64,000 bases of DNA from Incurvaria masculella. Lineage: Eukaryota > Arthropoda > Insecta > Lepidoptera > Incurvariidae. Numbering within the stretch: position 1 is the stretch's first letter; every line of letters begins with the position of its first letter. The stretch covers positions 14,841,001-14,905,000 of the forward strand of contig OX335645.2 in assembly GCA_946894095.1 (NCBI GenBank), written 5' to 3'. A program made the position numbers and the translations under genes. This document shows positions 45,078 to 56,325 of this stretch, piece by piece. A model generated the notes under the pieces. It saw nothing but the letters and a program-made list of their open reading frames with translations, did no database searches and had not been told where the DNA came from.

Positions 45078-45599
45078 TTAAGGTGGCTCAACTCCCCATA
45101 CAAACGGGAAAAGAAGATCACGCCCATTTTTCTTATCAGAGATCCCAAATTTTGCTGATTTGCCAAACGAGATGTCTGGTGACCGTTGGCACTGTAAAAT
45201 TGTGTTTGGTTTTTAAGTCATAAGGTCCCAAAGTTCGAATTTTTCGCGCATTTTATACAATAACTTTGGTGGTTATTGTATAAAAAGTAAGAAAATCTTA
45301 AAAAGATTAGTCATCAGACAGCTTATTTAATCAAGATTTATAATCTATTTGGTTTTTGTTAGATTTTTGACTACAGCGGTCGTGGTTTACTTTTAGCTAT
45401 AAGTCGTTTTGAAATAAAAATTTTCGTAAATCTTACCAAATCATACACTATTCACATTATCTTTTTTGTGGACATGTTGCATCTTCCTCATCACGGAGCC
45501 TGTCTTTTTCTTTGAAACAGAGAAGGTCCCAGAGCGCAACAGCACGGTTTTGTACAGTGCCCGCGAATGAGTTAGTCCCGCCGGGTAGGGCCACTTTAA
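45078..45599. mobile_element. TTAA-flanked MITE T1, copy 3
   Basis: TTAA-GGTGGCTCAACTCC at the left and CCGGGTAGGGCCACT-TTAA at the right; 522 bp, collinear with copy 2. It lies only 31 bp from MITE T3 copy 2. Confidence 0.85.
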
Positions 45600-46517
45600 T
45601 ACGTATTCACAGTGTTTAGTTTTTTTTAAAGACAAATGCACAAATTTTGAAATTTTACAAATCGGTTTTCTTAGATTTTTTATTTTATGGAGGGGGTTTT
45701 ATGGTGGGTGGACATTTTAAGAAATTGTTACTCCAAAAATATGTTAACTGTATCGTAAATGATCCTCCATTTTCTTGAAAAAATACAAAAGCTACAAATA
45801 TATCATATGGGGAACATTAAGTATATAAATGTGCTTGAATTATTTATTTCCAACATGTTTTTACATTACTGGTTTGATAAACGTTCTGTATTCCTTTAAA
45901 GCGCCCACAGTTCAACATCTTTTACTGCGGCAATAATACCTCTGCCTTGCACGCGACGATAAGAATTCGATTAATGAGAAAATACTCTATCGAAGCTGGA
46001 AAGATTAATCGTGGTCGTTGTGTGACAGCAATTAGAGCGTTACTCGCGCACATTCCTTTGTTTTACTACATAAGTAGATAAGCATACTTACCATCACGCC
46101 GCTTCTTTAGAGATAGGTGAAGATTTTAGAACGACGCGCGTATTGATCGATTGCATTAAACCTCTTTCCCTTTCTCTACATTAAATTATTAAATCATTTT
46201 GGTAGCGAATACCGAATCGAAGCATTGTGACCGTTTGATGAGTTCGACTGTCAGTCGTACATCCTGACGATGTCCTCCAGGCTTAACTTGTCGGCCAAAT
46301 ACGGCATTGCGAACCTTAAGTTTTACAAAACATTAAATATAACAACTTAACATAATATGTAAAACGCTCGTAAATATTAGAAAAGCAATAATATGCTACA
46401 ATATGTTTGAATAGGTTTCGTCGATCTTCGCTTCTAATGTCCTGAAAATTCGAACGTTACTTCAAACAACTTATTCTAGTTATTAAAATGAACCACTTTT
46501 GTTTTTGTTTGTTGCGT
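45600..46517. other. AT-rich intergenic sequence
   Basis: No gene or shared repeat recognised. Confidence 0.3.
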
Positions 46518-46615
46518 TTACAAGATTTACCACAAAAAATCACGTTTTTTGTATGGGGCCGTTTAATTTTTATATTACCTATGAAATAGACAGACGGACG
46601 GACGGACGGTTTTTA
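46518..46615 (+). mobile_element. Dispersed repeat G fragment
   Basis: CAAGATTTACCACAAAAAAT, CACGTTTTTTGTATGGGGCC and (GGAC)n at the right match the left-centre of repeat G; both ends are missing. Confidence 0.55.
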
Positions 46616-47155
46616 GTAACACAAAAATAACAAACAACAAATTATTACTTCCAAATACATACATTACACTCTCCATACGTAATACTTTCTTCGGAAATGT
46701 ATTTTTTAAGTTTTCAAAAAACAAGAATGTACCAAGTACATTTTCATATCTTGAATACGTGGATTGAAGTAACGCTGACACCGTCAGCACACCCTGTATG
46801 TAATTCCATGAAATCAACATGGATTGGTTTTGCTGAACGTTCACGTATTCCAGATACTCGAGTCGAGTGCGGGTCGTGAGGGAGGGTAACGGTGATCATT
46901 ATTGCCATATGAGTACGTCTGGGTTTCCTCCGACGGCGTCGTCGGCGTCGCCCCCTCGTCCCGCCGCTCCGCCGCCCCGCCGCCCCGCCGCCCCGCGCTC
47001 GAGCTCCAGGCGAGACGCGGCGTGAGATTGCGTCCTTTCTTTTATTTTTCACAGACCTCGAGGCGAGCCGCATTCTCTTATCGAACGATGCATGATTCTT
47101 GCGATGCCTGCTTTTCTAAAAGGAAAGTTTAAATAAGAATGGACGATAATAGAAG
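46616..47155. other. Intergenic sequence with CpG-rich patch 46915-47030
   Basis: The GTCGTCGGCGTCGCCCCC and CCGCCGCCCCGCCGCCCC stretch is sharply GC-rich. The minus frame 46744-47073 reads through it as a low-complexity Arg/Gly peptide, so I treat it as non-coding. Confidence 0.3.
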
Positions 47156-47492
47156 CTTTTTAGGGTTCTGTACCAAAAGGGTGCCAACGGAACCCAATTA
47201 CTAAACCTCCGCTGTCCGTCCGTTCATCCGCCCGTCCGTCCGTCCGCCCGTCCGTCCGTCAGAGGGCTGTATCTCAGTAACCGTAACAGATAGACAGCTA
47301 AAATGTTCACAGAGTGTGTATTTATTTTGCCGCTATAACAACAAATAGGTAAAATTGAAAAATATTTAAAATTAAAGGGGTTCCACATCCAAAAAACGTG
47401 ATTTTTTTGTCTATCTTTAAATCTTTAAATCTTTTACGATGGTACGGAACCCTTCGTGTGCGAGTCCGACTGGCACTTGGCTGGTTTTTATA
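47156..47492 (-). mobile_element. Dispersed repeat G, complete minus copy
   Basis: TTAGGGTTCTGTACCAAAAG at the left, the TCCGTCCG run, GTGTGTATTTATTTTGCCGC, and CGTGTGCGAGTCCGACTGGC at the right. This is the reference unbroken copy for the split one at 32448. Confidence 0.75.
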
Positions 47493-47831
47493 TGCATTTT
47501 ATTTGAAAGTTTTTCTGTGGTAACGTATGCAACTCAAAAGAGAAAATTTAATTAAATCAATAATTTGATAAGTTTGAATATGATCGGTAAAAATATTGGA
47601 AATCGCTTCACTGACCTTAGCCTGGACATTAAGGTCGTGCAGGAGGACCATGCATCGTAAAACATGCTCGGATATGTATAAAGGACTGTGACTACCAAGA
47701 TATCTGTACGAGCAGGAGAATAGAACCCTTGCGAATGTGTTCCTAATGGAAAGCGATATTGAGGACCATCGGCTAAATAGCGTAGTAACAGCCGCCGACG
47801 TCGACGCTACGCGAACGCGGCGCTAAGAATC

Positions 47832-47867
47832 GTAGCGTTGCGTCGTAGTACGACGATGCGACGCTAC
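47832..47867. repeat. 36-bp near-perfect palindrome
   Basis: GTAGCGTTGCGTCGTAGT and its mirrored half ACGACGATGCGACGCTAC, within a CGACGCTACG-rich stretch 47795-47870. It may be a MITE end or a decayed hairpin. Confidence 0.5.
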
Positions 47868-47934
47868 CCTGCCTCACGCAATACCGTCATCACTTTGGAA
47901 AAAAATCTAACCTAATCTGGTAATTTTACTTATT

Positions 47935-48067
47935 TATGATACTTTTGAGGTTACCGCGGCTTTTCGCGCGGCGGATGCCTCCTTGACAACGGGCTGAATG
48001 ATTAGCTCGAAACGTCGGAGAATATATCTACCTGCCGCGTGAAAAGCCGTAACATTTTTCAAACATA
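47935..48067. repeat. Dispersed repeat F, well-preserved copy
   Basis: ACTTTTGAGGTTACCGCGGC, GCGGCGGATGCCTCCTTGAC, AGCTCGAAACGTCGGAGAAT and GTAACATTTTTCAAACATA. The outer parts (GCGGCTTTTCGCGCGGC, GCCGCGTGAAAAGCCG) are inverted, suggesting a hairpin-type element. Confidence 0.55.
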
Positions 48068-48159
48068 TATTTTACTTATTATTTGAGAAACCCAGAACTT
48101 AAATTATTAATGAAAAAAATGAAACTTATATTCTGGAATTGATGAGTATCGTAACAGAA

Positions 48160-48540
48160 AGCCAAAATGGTCACATAATTTGGCCGCGACCTCTAGCGAT
48201 TCGATAAACTGGGGCACCTCTGAGAACGGTTGGGTTCTGGATAGGTGACCATATTCTAACCGTTGAGGCTGGTCGTGGTTTCGATTCCACGTAAAAATGT
48301 AGGTCCCCTTCCTTACATAGTAGGTGGTAGGGTTAATCCTGCCCGAATTGGTACTATCGCTTGAATGAACGATGTTCAAAGCGGCAATGAAAATTGTCCG
48401 TGTTTTCCATCCACTTTAATGTAGCTGAACGATATAAGGAAGCTCCTGGCGTGGACCTAGTTCCCATGTGGTGTGTTAGGCTATATATCTGACGGTCACT
48501 TCGGTATTAGGCATCCATTTTCGTTAACATAAAAAAATAT
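48160..48540 (+). mobile_element. Full SINE with head (type 1)
   Basis: TTCGATAAACTGGGGCACCT, GTTGAGGCTGGTCGTGGTTT, the B box GGTTTCGATTCC at 48274, TGTAGGTCCCCTTCCTTAC, GGTTAATCCTGCCCG, AATGAAAATTGTCCGTGTTT and a tail ending in CATAAAAAAA. It shares the body with the 25.8, 36.5 and 43.9 kb copies. Confidence 0.75.
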
Positions 48541-48914
48541 TACTGCAGCAAAATATTACTGCATTCCTTTTTTTCCGCCAACAAAATTCTTTTCTCCATG
48601 TACTTACTTTATTGAAGCCAAATCAACTTTTAAAACGGCTAGAGAAAATACAGAATTCAAAAATAAAATAAGTGATAATTATAAACCAAAACTATATTAA
48701 CAAAACTTAGAGATAGGTACTTACAGCAGGTATGAAAAGGTAAGCAGGTTCCACGCAAAACCTGCGTTGGAGAGGCGTCGTCGGCTCTTTGAAGCTAACT
48801 CACTTACTATTGAACCTATGATAATAGTATCAGGGGCGCACAATTTGATTTAGTACCTGCCTTCCTACAGCAATATAATCAAAGTAAGACCCAACCGTGA
48901 ATGAGAACCTATTA

Positions 48915-49210
48915 TATATTCCGGGAGGTCACGATAAGTTTGGTCACGATGGTGCAAAACTGCATGCAAAAACAGTACACACTTGCTTAGTAAAAACTGC
49001 ATGCTTTCATACTGCATACTTTCATGCTTCGTTATTTTCAGTCTAATCATATTTATTGTCAAGATAACAACTTTTTCAGGCGCCATAGCTAACGTAACCA
49101 CTTGGCGCAGGCAGACTGACACATTTAGCATCAGAGAGTTGGTCTTTATCCTGTGAACCTAGTTTCAGCCACTTACGTTATCATTACCGTTTTTGTCGCG
49201 ACCTCCTAGA
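48915..49210. mobile_element. Long-TIR MITE M1, copy 4 (internally deleted)
   Basis: ATATTCCGGGAGGTCACGAT at the left and TTTTTGTCGCGACCTCCTAG at the right, with CCACTTGGCGCAGGCAGACT near the right; about 250 bp of interior is missing relative to copies 1-3. Confidence 0.7.
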
Positions 49211-49562
49211 CGAATAGATGTGTGTACTCGTATGTTCTGATGTCTGGTCGTTGGATATTTATTGCGATATGTCTACAGCTTGATGTTAGTATAATAGTAT
49301 TGGGAACGCAATCCAACAGAAATAAAACCAAAAGAATGCCCTCGAGGGCGAGCAGGTCCCATCTGTTACAGAAATAGCAGACGTGCCCGGGTATGAAGTA
49401 CGTTACCCACATTCGCCAGATTCTCGCGTCGAGAGTGGGACCGACCTTGCATTTACATATAGGGCTAGAAGAGCTGACATAAACATATGTCTGTAGTTTC
49501 AATATGTCTTCGTGTGGACCAACATTACTTATTCTGTGCCCAAAGGTACTAAGGGCGGACAC
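49206..49562 (-). other. Unassigned 118-codon frame
   Basis: Minus frame containing VGPTLDARIWRMWVTYFIPG and a hydrophobic stretch LALEGILLVLFLLDCV. No family is recognised; its position between a MITE and short repeats suggests repeat-derived sequence. Confidence 0.25.
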
Positions 49563-49599
49563 AGTCAGCCGTACTAATAAACATTTTTACCATCGCTAT

Positions 49600-49945
49600 T
49601 ACTACGAAATTTCTGACTAGAAGTACCGGACAGCAAGAAATTTTAGTAGTAAAGTTTATGAGTAAGGCAGAGTCTCTGTCTGTCCTTAGTTGTAGACGTA
49701 CGCAATTTCCACACATATTACGGCGTCGAATAACCTTGCTTATTTTGTGGTATAACTTAGGAGCTATCGAGTAAAGAAGGACGGGCGACCGAAGCTCATT
49801 CGTATAGTGACAACGCAGCACACATTGGCTACGACAATACGGTAGCGCCGGCCAGTTTGCTTACGAATTCGCTCACTTTTGATGTTCTTGAGTTCTCGGC
49901 ACAGGACGCCATTTAGTGCAACGAAAATACGATGTGGCGTGTCCC
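49600..49945. repeat. Two short dispersed repeat blocks
   Basis: 49607-49650 (TAGAAGTACCGGACAGCAAG) recurs at about 57298-57335 as TAGAAGTATCGGACAGCAAG, each followed by GGCAGAGTCT or GGTAGAGTCT. 49840-49945 matches 41800-41930. Neither class is identified. Confidence 0.45.
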
Positions 49946-49970
49946 GCGGCCGCCACCAGTTTATTATCAA

Positions 49971-50012
49971 CTAGCGACCCAGCCCGGCTTCGCACGGGTG
50001 CGTCTAGAACCT
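49971..50012 (-). mobile_element. Helitron 3' terminus, truncated
   Basis: CTAGCGACCCAGCCCGGCTT then CGCACGGGTGCG; on the minus strand this is the hairpin CCCGTGCGAAGCCGGG followed by the CTAG end and T. Similarity ends at about 50012, where AGAACCTGACCGCGCTCAG resembles a SINE head fragment. Confidence 0.6.
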
Positions 50013-53000
50013 GACCGCGCTCAGTGTTTATTACCATTGTCGATTGAAAACGTTGCGGTCGCCAGGCTACCGAGCCATTTTGTTGCTGTTTGATTTACGT
50101 AGGTTATGCTAGATTATTTAGTTTACTTTTAATTCAATTGCCTAACTAAGGAGTAAGCGAAATATTTGAGCAAGTCCACCAACAAAAAACGAAAACAACT
50201 GACTTGAGAACCACTATACCTTGATTCTTATCATAATCAACAGTCTACTTAGCGTCATCGAAATTACCTGAGGGGTGAGCAGTAGGGTTAGAAGATAGTT
50301 CGAGGAAAACACGACAATTTCTCGTAAAATTTTAACGCAGGTGGAGCCGCGAGGACAGCCAGTTTAATATAAAAGCTATCTAGCTCATGTTTCGTGCAAG
50401 GTGAACGTGGTGTGCCATCTCTCATAACGCCTGAGCCGTAAGTTACCGCGGCTGGATAAAACTATTCAAAAAATTCTTGTAGAGAAGAAGTAAGTAAAAC
50501 TTTAATGTATCATTCTAGTTTAATAGAATAGATGAACAGTCCAAATATATGAATACGATAGTAATTATTAAACGACTTAATGACGAAATTTTTGTTTTAT
50601 TGTTTAAACATACCTCATTTGAACATTCAACCGGAAATGTATATTCATTTATCTTTCGTGGAGGGTTATCAATATAATTAATATAATCAATATTAAATTT
50701 TTTTGTTAAATGCGTTAAAAATATCTAAAGCTTTAAGAAAATCTCAAGAATAGAAAATGTTATGTTATTGTAGGGATTACTATATTTTGACGGTCTATAT
50801 AGCCTGGAAATGTTCATAAAACTACGACAACACAATGGCAATAAAGTAACTCCGTAAGATTTACGGGCCTTCCGCAAAATATCCTAATTCCGCTGAATTT
50901 TTTACTCCAAATGAAGAGATAGGGCGTTGTTCCGTGTTTATATTTACCGGAGCCTTACGTCGCTACCCGTTGAGTTAGAGTGAAATTGTGATAATAACCG
51001 TAAATATAAAGAAAAGCGCTTGGAGGGAGCGGTGTAGGTGTGCCGCCGCCGTTCCCCTCCGACCCGCCGCCCTCGCCTCCCCCGCCGCCGCAACCGCCGC
51101 GCCGCCCGCCCTAACTACTGGCGCCGGAAGCCACGGATTGTCGGTGTTCATTACATATTAGCAGGTAATCAATCTTGTAAAAGCATTATCTTTTGACTAT
51201 TTATAAAATTTATCAGAACATATTATCATTAAAAAAAAATTAATCAAGCCTGGTAATAATTAAATAAAAGTCTAAAACTTTCTCTTGAATCCTATCCAAT
51301 AATAATAAATCTCACCATGATTCTTGGAAGAATTTGAGAATGAAGTTGAAGGCAATTACTTTAATTTTATGATATTCAACCTTCATGTATGTGAATGATG
51401 GTAACTTCTAGGTTAAACCACTAATAATGTACCTTGCAGTATAAAGATACTAACGCATCTCTACCATTTTATTAAATGCACCCTATATATTTATTATTTA
51501 AATACAAGAACAACGAGAACATTTATTTCCGAGTTACTCAATTCTCAACTTCTTCAACCAATGATGTTGAGGTTTATTATTATTAAATAATAAAAAAAAA
51601 CATATTCTTGAATAAACTACTGGGCTTTTTATAATATTTTATCACTTTTTTCATGGTTTCAGCGTTACGAAACTTGGCACTATTATTATTACATCACACG
51701 TTATTGATGGAATTTTACTTGTTTTTGGAAATGTATTACTCCCAAAGCAGATCCACTAGCTACTAATTTTCACCTAGCCCACTCTCTATCCATATTATTC
51801 CTGCTCGGTGGCTTGTAATGAGTTATTTTAAGTCTGGGTGGCAAGCCTTTGCCGCATACTCTTGAGCTCATTAGCGTCAAGACATGTAATTTATTTGTGA
51901 CTCTTGGTTCTTTTTGGCCTGTCGTTTTGCTGTTGCTGCACTGGATATATGCTATAGCTAAAATATTCGGAATTAATTTTGTTTTATAAATATACTATAC
52001 CTATAATAAGAAACTTTCTGATGTTGATATGTACCTTATATCCCGTTTTAAATTTTAAAAAAACGATTCGCAATTTATTAGATTGTTAGTGTTATTATGC
52101 AAATATTGTAAGTAGCATAATTTGTATTGAAAATGCTGGTTGTTTTCTGTGTTATATATTTTGTCCTTTTTTGTAACCTTACTTTCTTTTCTTTTCATGT
52201 TCTATGGCTTGATATTTACGTTTTGTGTTTAACGCCTATATTTTATTAATATTCCAATGTGTTTCAGTGAGAATTCGTAGTAGAGGCAAGTTTTGTGTTT
52301 TTTTGTGTGTTTTTTTTTGCAATTGTTGTATTCACCTGTCTCTGTGATTTCTCCTAATAAATAAATAAATAAATAAATATAAATGTAGGGTTGTATGTAA
52401 TAATGTTGATGGCTTTAATATGTATGTAGGGTTAAATCTTGAAAAACTGGAATGTGCCAGAGAATCCCATAGTAGTGTTCGAAGTGAAGTGCCGAAGTAT
52501 GGGGTGACAGTTCAGATTTAAGTATTCTTTGACGGATCTAAGAGAAATTCGTTCCGCGCTTGCAAACATCGCAGAAGTGCAAGTCGGAGTCGCAGACGAT
52601 GTTTTAAGTTTTGTTTACGTCACCATATTTTCCCTTGAGCCACATTAGTTCCCTGGCCCCTTCAATAGCAGCACTATTTCAGCTTCTGTTGAAGATTGAC
52701 GTAACTGATTTAAGCAAGTCGCGACTTACCCGGGCCGGGGGGGGGGGGGGGGGCGGGGGCGCTGCGGAGTCGGCGGTGTGGGAGGCACGCGTGTTGGGAC
52801 ACTCTCGGGATTAGGAGAACATAAAAACTTTTCTTTTGTGACAAACGCCGCCGGCGGGCCAGGCGTCTATTATGGATTTGTTTTATTCGGTAACTTCTTG
52901 AGGGAATATCGTCCAAGTTTACAGCGAACTCGGCCTTGTGCGCGGGTCCGGAAACTCAAACGAAATACCGAGGATGTGTTGCTGTGTAAGGATTACTCGA

Positions 53001-53319
53001 CATTTTTGCTGGCTGTGAAAATACTTGAACGGTGGACGGCTGTGTGTCGACATTGGGTGGCAAGAAGACGTGTACCTACCTCACTCCTCCGCCTGGCACG
53101 TGCATCGTATTACAATGCGACCTATTCGTAAACGGCGGCAGTTAAGATTTCTTTTACTAGAATTGTATCAAAATCAATTGTGATAAAAACTAAGTAAGCA
53201 TCTGAATTATCAATATTCGTAATGTACTGAGAACTTTTGGCTTTTTAACCTTTTGCTACCGATAAAGAATTACGATTTAAGTTATAGATTTACTTTATGT
53301 TACTTTGCTATGCATCCAG
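50013..53319. other. Long interval without a supported gene
   Basis: AT-rich except for a CCGCCGCC-type patch (51035-51120) and a GC-rich stretch 52700-53130 beginning with a 17-base G run (52737-52753). The 117-codon frame 52778-53131 in that stretch has no recognisable domain. A LINE-like 3' end with (AAAT)n lies at about 52260-52382. A TATAAAAG at 50367 has no attached exon. Confidence 0.35.
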
Positions 53320-53400
53320 CAGCCGGGCACCCGACAGCTGCCCCCACCCAGCACCACCCCCGTGGCCCCAGAGGGCATGCCTGAGAGCAACGTTGAATAA
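53320..53400 (+). CDS. Possible terminal coding exon, unidentified
   Basis: After an acceptor-like TTTGCTATGCATCCAG the frame reads QPGTRQLPPPSTTPVAPEGM, PESNVE and TAA at 53398. Nearly every third position is G or C, and GC content collapses right after the stop, as at a coding/3'-UTR boundary. A Pro/Thr-rich C-terminal tail would fit. I could not find the preceding exon or name the protein. Confidence 0.4.
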   Translation, partial: QPGTRQLPPPSTTPVAPEGMPESNVE

Positions 53401-54448
53401 TGCAGCTGCGAGTTATTCCTGATTACAGCGTCGCTCTGGAATCCTTTTGCTTTCAAATTCGTATAAAGCTGAAGTGCTCAACTCTTCCTCACACATGTGT
53501 CCTTAATAGAAGTTCTGCGGCCTCTCTGCAATCTCTACTTTTCGTTTATTTCTCTCGCTCTGTATCTATTTATCGAAATACACATTTTTTCACTCTGAAA
53601 CATTCCTTTTATATATACGACGAACAAGTAGCATGTTATTAAAGAGCAATTAGGAATAAAAAAATGTAGAATATTAAAATTTTGCGATGAAGATACCGTG
53701 CCGGCTTGATAGGAACCTATTCCATAGTTTCGTCATCTGTGATTTCGTACTGTGATCCTATTTATACATAAAAAAATATATAAATTTTCTGAAATAACCG
53801 CAACCTCCCCTAGCACCTCTCCCTTTCTTTGCAACTGCCAATGCCTACTGTAACGCCGAGGACGATATGCTCTAATGCAGTTATTTTATTGAGTATTTTA
53901 CTAATAAAGGCATCGAAATGAAAGTAAAAGAATTAAACTTACGTATTTAATACGATTTCAATTTTCCGTGTGCACCGCCGCGCCTGATATACGACTGCCT
54001 ATTAGATATTGCTTATGTCACAGGAAAGCTGTAGAACCTATTATATTTCAGGTTTCCTAGAAAAGTCGTAAGTTTAGGCATATTTATCAAAAACATATTT
54101 ATGTTTTTGATAAATATATCGATAAATATAATAATATATCGTCAAGATACTTGTGAGACGAGGTATTTTTGACACATTGATCAGTTTATAAATCCGATTT
54201 TTCCGTTTTTAGGTAAAAGTTCCTACATTCCAAACTACAAGGTATTTACTTTTTTTACCACAATTTATTATTTAACTCATAAACGTAGCCGCTTCACTTC
54301 GCAGCCGTAGAGAATACCTAGGTATCGCCGGCTCTAAGCTAACTACGTGATCTAATGGTAATATCTGCTTCGTATGAATACCTATGAGCATACGCGAAAA
54401 AAAAAAAAAAAACATTTGTAGCAACCGACCGCAAACATCCCTATCATA
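53401..54448. other. Intergenic or 3'-UTR sequence
   Basis: No gene. A small palindrome (TATTTATCAAAAACATATTT, ATGTTTTTGATAAATA) lies at about 54080-54117 and an A-run at 54399-54412. Confidence 0.35.
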
Positions 54449-55728
54449 TGGTTGGGGAAAAAGTTTCTTCGCATTTTTTAAGAAAATTCAAAACATTTTT
54501 TAATATGGTTTATTTACATTTAACTAAAGTATGTAGGTACCATTTTGTTCGATAACTTTTTGCCATCTTGTAGGTAGGGACATGATCCCATTGCTATAGA
54601 AATATTGGGACTTCTGATCAATATACCGCGACAAGTGGTTTTGGCAGTCCTCTCGTGATGTTAACCTGACACTGCCTAAAGAATTCTGAAGAGACCTAAA
54701 CAGGTGGAAATCTGAAGGTGCAAGGTCAGGACTATACGGCGGATGCATTAACACCTCCCAGCCAAACTCTCTTAGTTTTTGCTGAGTGGCTAAAGATGTG
54801 TGAGGTCTAGCGTTATCATGATGAAAAACCACACCCCTTCTGTTGATTAATTCCGGCCGCTTTCTCTCAACTTCTTGCTTTAATCTCATCAGTTGTTCGC
54901 AGTAGAGTTCAGAATCGATGGTCCTGCCTGGTGGTAACAGCTCATAATGAATAATGCCCTTCCAATCCCACCACACACACAGCATCACCTTGTTGCGAGT
55001 TAACCCGGGTTTCGCCACAGTCTGTGAAGCTTGACCGGCCTTTGACCACGACCTTTTTCGCACGTTCTTGTCGTACGTGATCCACTTTTCATCACCAGTT
55101 ATCAGCTTCTTCAAAAATGGTTCGGTTTCATTACGTCGTAATAAAGAATCACAAATGAGTACACGGTTCATTAGGTTTCTTTCAGTGAGCTCGTGAGGTA
55201 CCCAAATATCGAGCTTTTTTGTGTACCCAGTTTTTTTCAAATGCGCCAAAACTGTTTTGTGGTCAATTCCTAGTTCTTCAGCTACGTCGTAACTACTGAT
55301 ATGCCGATCTTGCTCCACTTTTTCAAAAATGGCATCCATTTTATCGGTAATAGGGCGACCAGAGCGACGTGCATATTTGACATCAAAATTTCCGGATTGA
55401 AAACGCTTAAACCAAATTTGTGCTACTCTCACAGACACTGCACTAGGTCCATAAACATCGCAAATTTTTTTCGCGGCTTGCGTTGCATTTTTACCTTTTT
55501 TGTAGTAAAATTTTAAAATGTATCGAATTTCTTCATTAGATTCACTCATTTTGACAGTACGAAAAACAAATGAGAATCACACATTTTCCTAATTTGAATT
55601 TGGAATTATGTTCTTTAAAATTTAAACTTTCAATGATACCAAAACCAGCCAGATACAAATAGTATAGCCAAAGAGATTTTATTACAAGTTCATACATACT
55701 ATAATGCGAAAAGACTTTTTCCCCGACC
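54449..55728 (-). mobile_element. Full-length mariner element
   Basis: About 1280 bp between TA dinucleotides (54447-54448 and 55729-55730). Left end TGGTTGGGGAAAAAGTTTCT, TCGCAT; right end in reverse complement GGTCGGGGAAAAAGTCTTTT, CGCAT: matching inverted terminal repeats of about 28 bp. One intact transposase lies between them. The size, TA duplication and ITR motif are standard for mariner. The ITRs differ at a few bases and the left one has an extra T. Confidence 0.92.
54524..55549 (-). CDS. Mariner transposase, intact
   Basis: A 341-residue open frame, the usual mariner length (about 345). It catalyses cut-and-paste transposition into TA. Residues 1-110 hold two helix-turn-helix motifs joined by a GRP linker (SGRPI, 63-67); here the linker reads KYARRSGRP instead of the common KDAPRSGRP. 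WVPHEL at 116-121 is the mariner signature. Catalytic residues are Asp153 (TGDEKW), Asp245 (HHDNARPH) and Asp280 (YSPDLAPSD), with 34 residues between the last two: DD34D. By eye the sequence is nearest the mellifera/irritans-type mariners. No stop or frameshift was seen, so it may be active or recently active. Expression would need a nearby host promoter or its own short 5' region. Confidence 0.95.
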   Translation of the reverse strand: MSESNEEIRYILKFYYKKGKNATQAAKKICDVYGPSAVSVRVAQIWFKRFQSGNFDVKYARRSGRPITDKMDAIFEKVEQDRHISSYDVAEELGIDHKTVLAHLKKTGYTKKLDIWVPHELTERNLMNRVLICDSLLRRNETEPFLKKLITGDEKWITYDKNVRKRSWSKAGQASQTVAKPGLTRNKVMLCVWWDWKGIIHYELLPPGRTIDSELYCEQLMRLKQEVERKRPELINRRGVVFHHDNARPHTSLATQQKLREFGWEVLMHPPYSPDLAPSDFHLFRSLQNSLGSVRLTSREDCQNHLSRYIDQKSQYFYSNGIMSLPTRWQKVIEQNGTYIL

Positions 55729-55965
55729 TATTATCTCCATAGCTCCATATTAACTATAATCAACCATGGATCACCTTATTTTACTCACCCACACACTTGC
55801 CTAAACCAGGATTCCTGATTGCTGAATGCCAGGAATAGACTTGCTGATCGCATTCAGTTTGATAAGGAAATTTAATTATGTTTAACACCGAATTTCGATA
55901 ATTGAAAAAGTATATATGCAGATTGACGGTCTAGCTATAATCTAAAGAAAAAAGTGTTATCGCTG

Positions 55966-56325
55966 GTTTTTTTTTATGTAACTGGACATGGATGGCTAAT
56001 ACTGAACTGACCGTCAGATATTAGCCTAACACACTACATGGGACCTAGGTCCCATGTGGTGTGTGGATGCCAGGACCTTCCTTATATTGCTCGGCTACAT
56101 TGAACTGGATGGACAATTTTCAGTGCCGCTTCGACCATTGTTCATTCAATGCGACGGTATCAACCCGGGCGGGATTAACCCTACCACCTAGTAAGTAAGG
56201 AAGGGGACCTACAGTTTTACGTAGAATCCGAACCACGGCCAGCCTCAACTATTGAAGAGAACTTACCCAGCTTATCGAATAACAAGGCGTCGCACACTGA
56301 GCTACCGAGGCTGACAAAAGGCTGG
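55966..56325 (-). mobile_element. Full SINE with tRNA-like head (type 1), minus strand
   Basis: The tail is at the left (TTTTTTTATGTAACTGGACA) and the body runs through ACTGGATGGACAATTTTCAG and ACCCGGGCGGGATTAACCCT. The head on the minus strand has A box GGTAGCTCAGTG and B box GTGGTTCGGATTC (56225-56310). A 35-bp inverted duplication (56030-56064) sits in the body. Confidence 0.8.

Noticed and set aside
46744..47073. 109-codon Arg/Gly-rich minus frame
   Set aside because: It is a low-complexity translation of a CpG-rich patch with no initiation or splice support.
47210..47262. (TCCG)n as a telomeric or satellite repeat
   Set aside because: The run is an internal feature of dispersed repeat G and recurs in its other copies.
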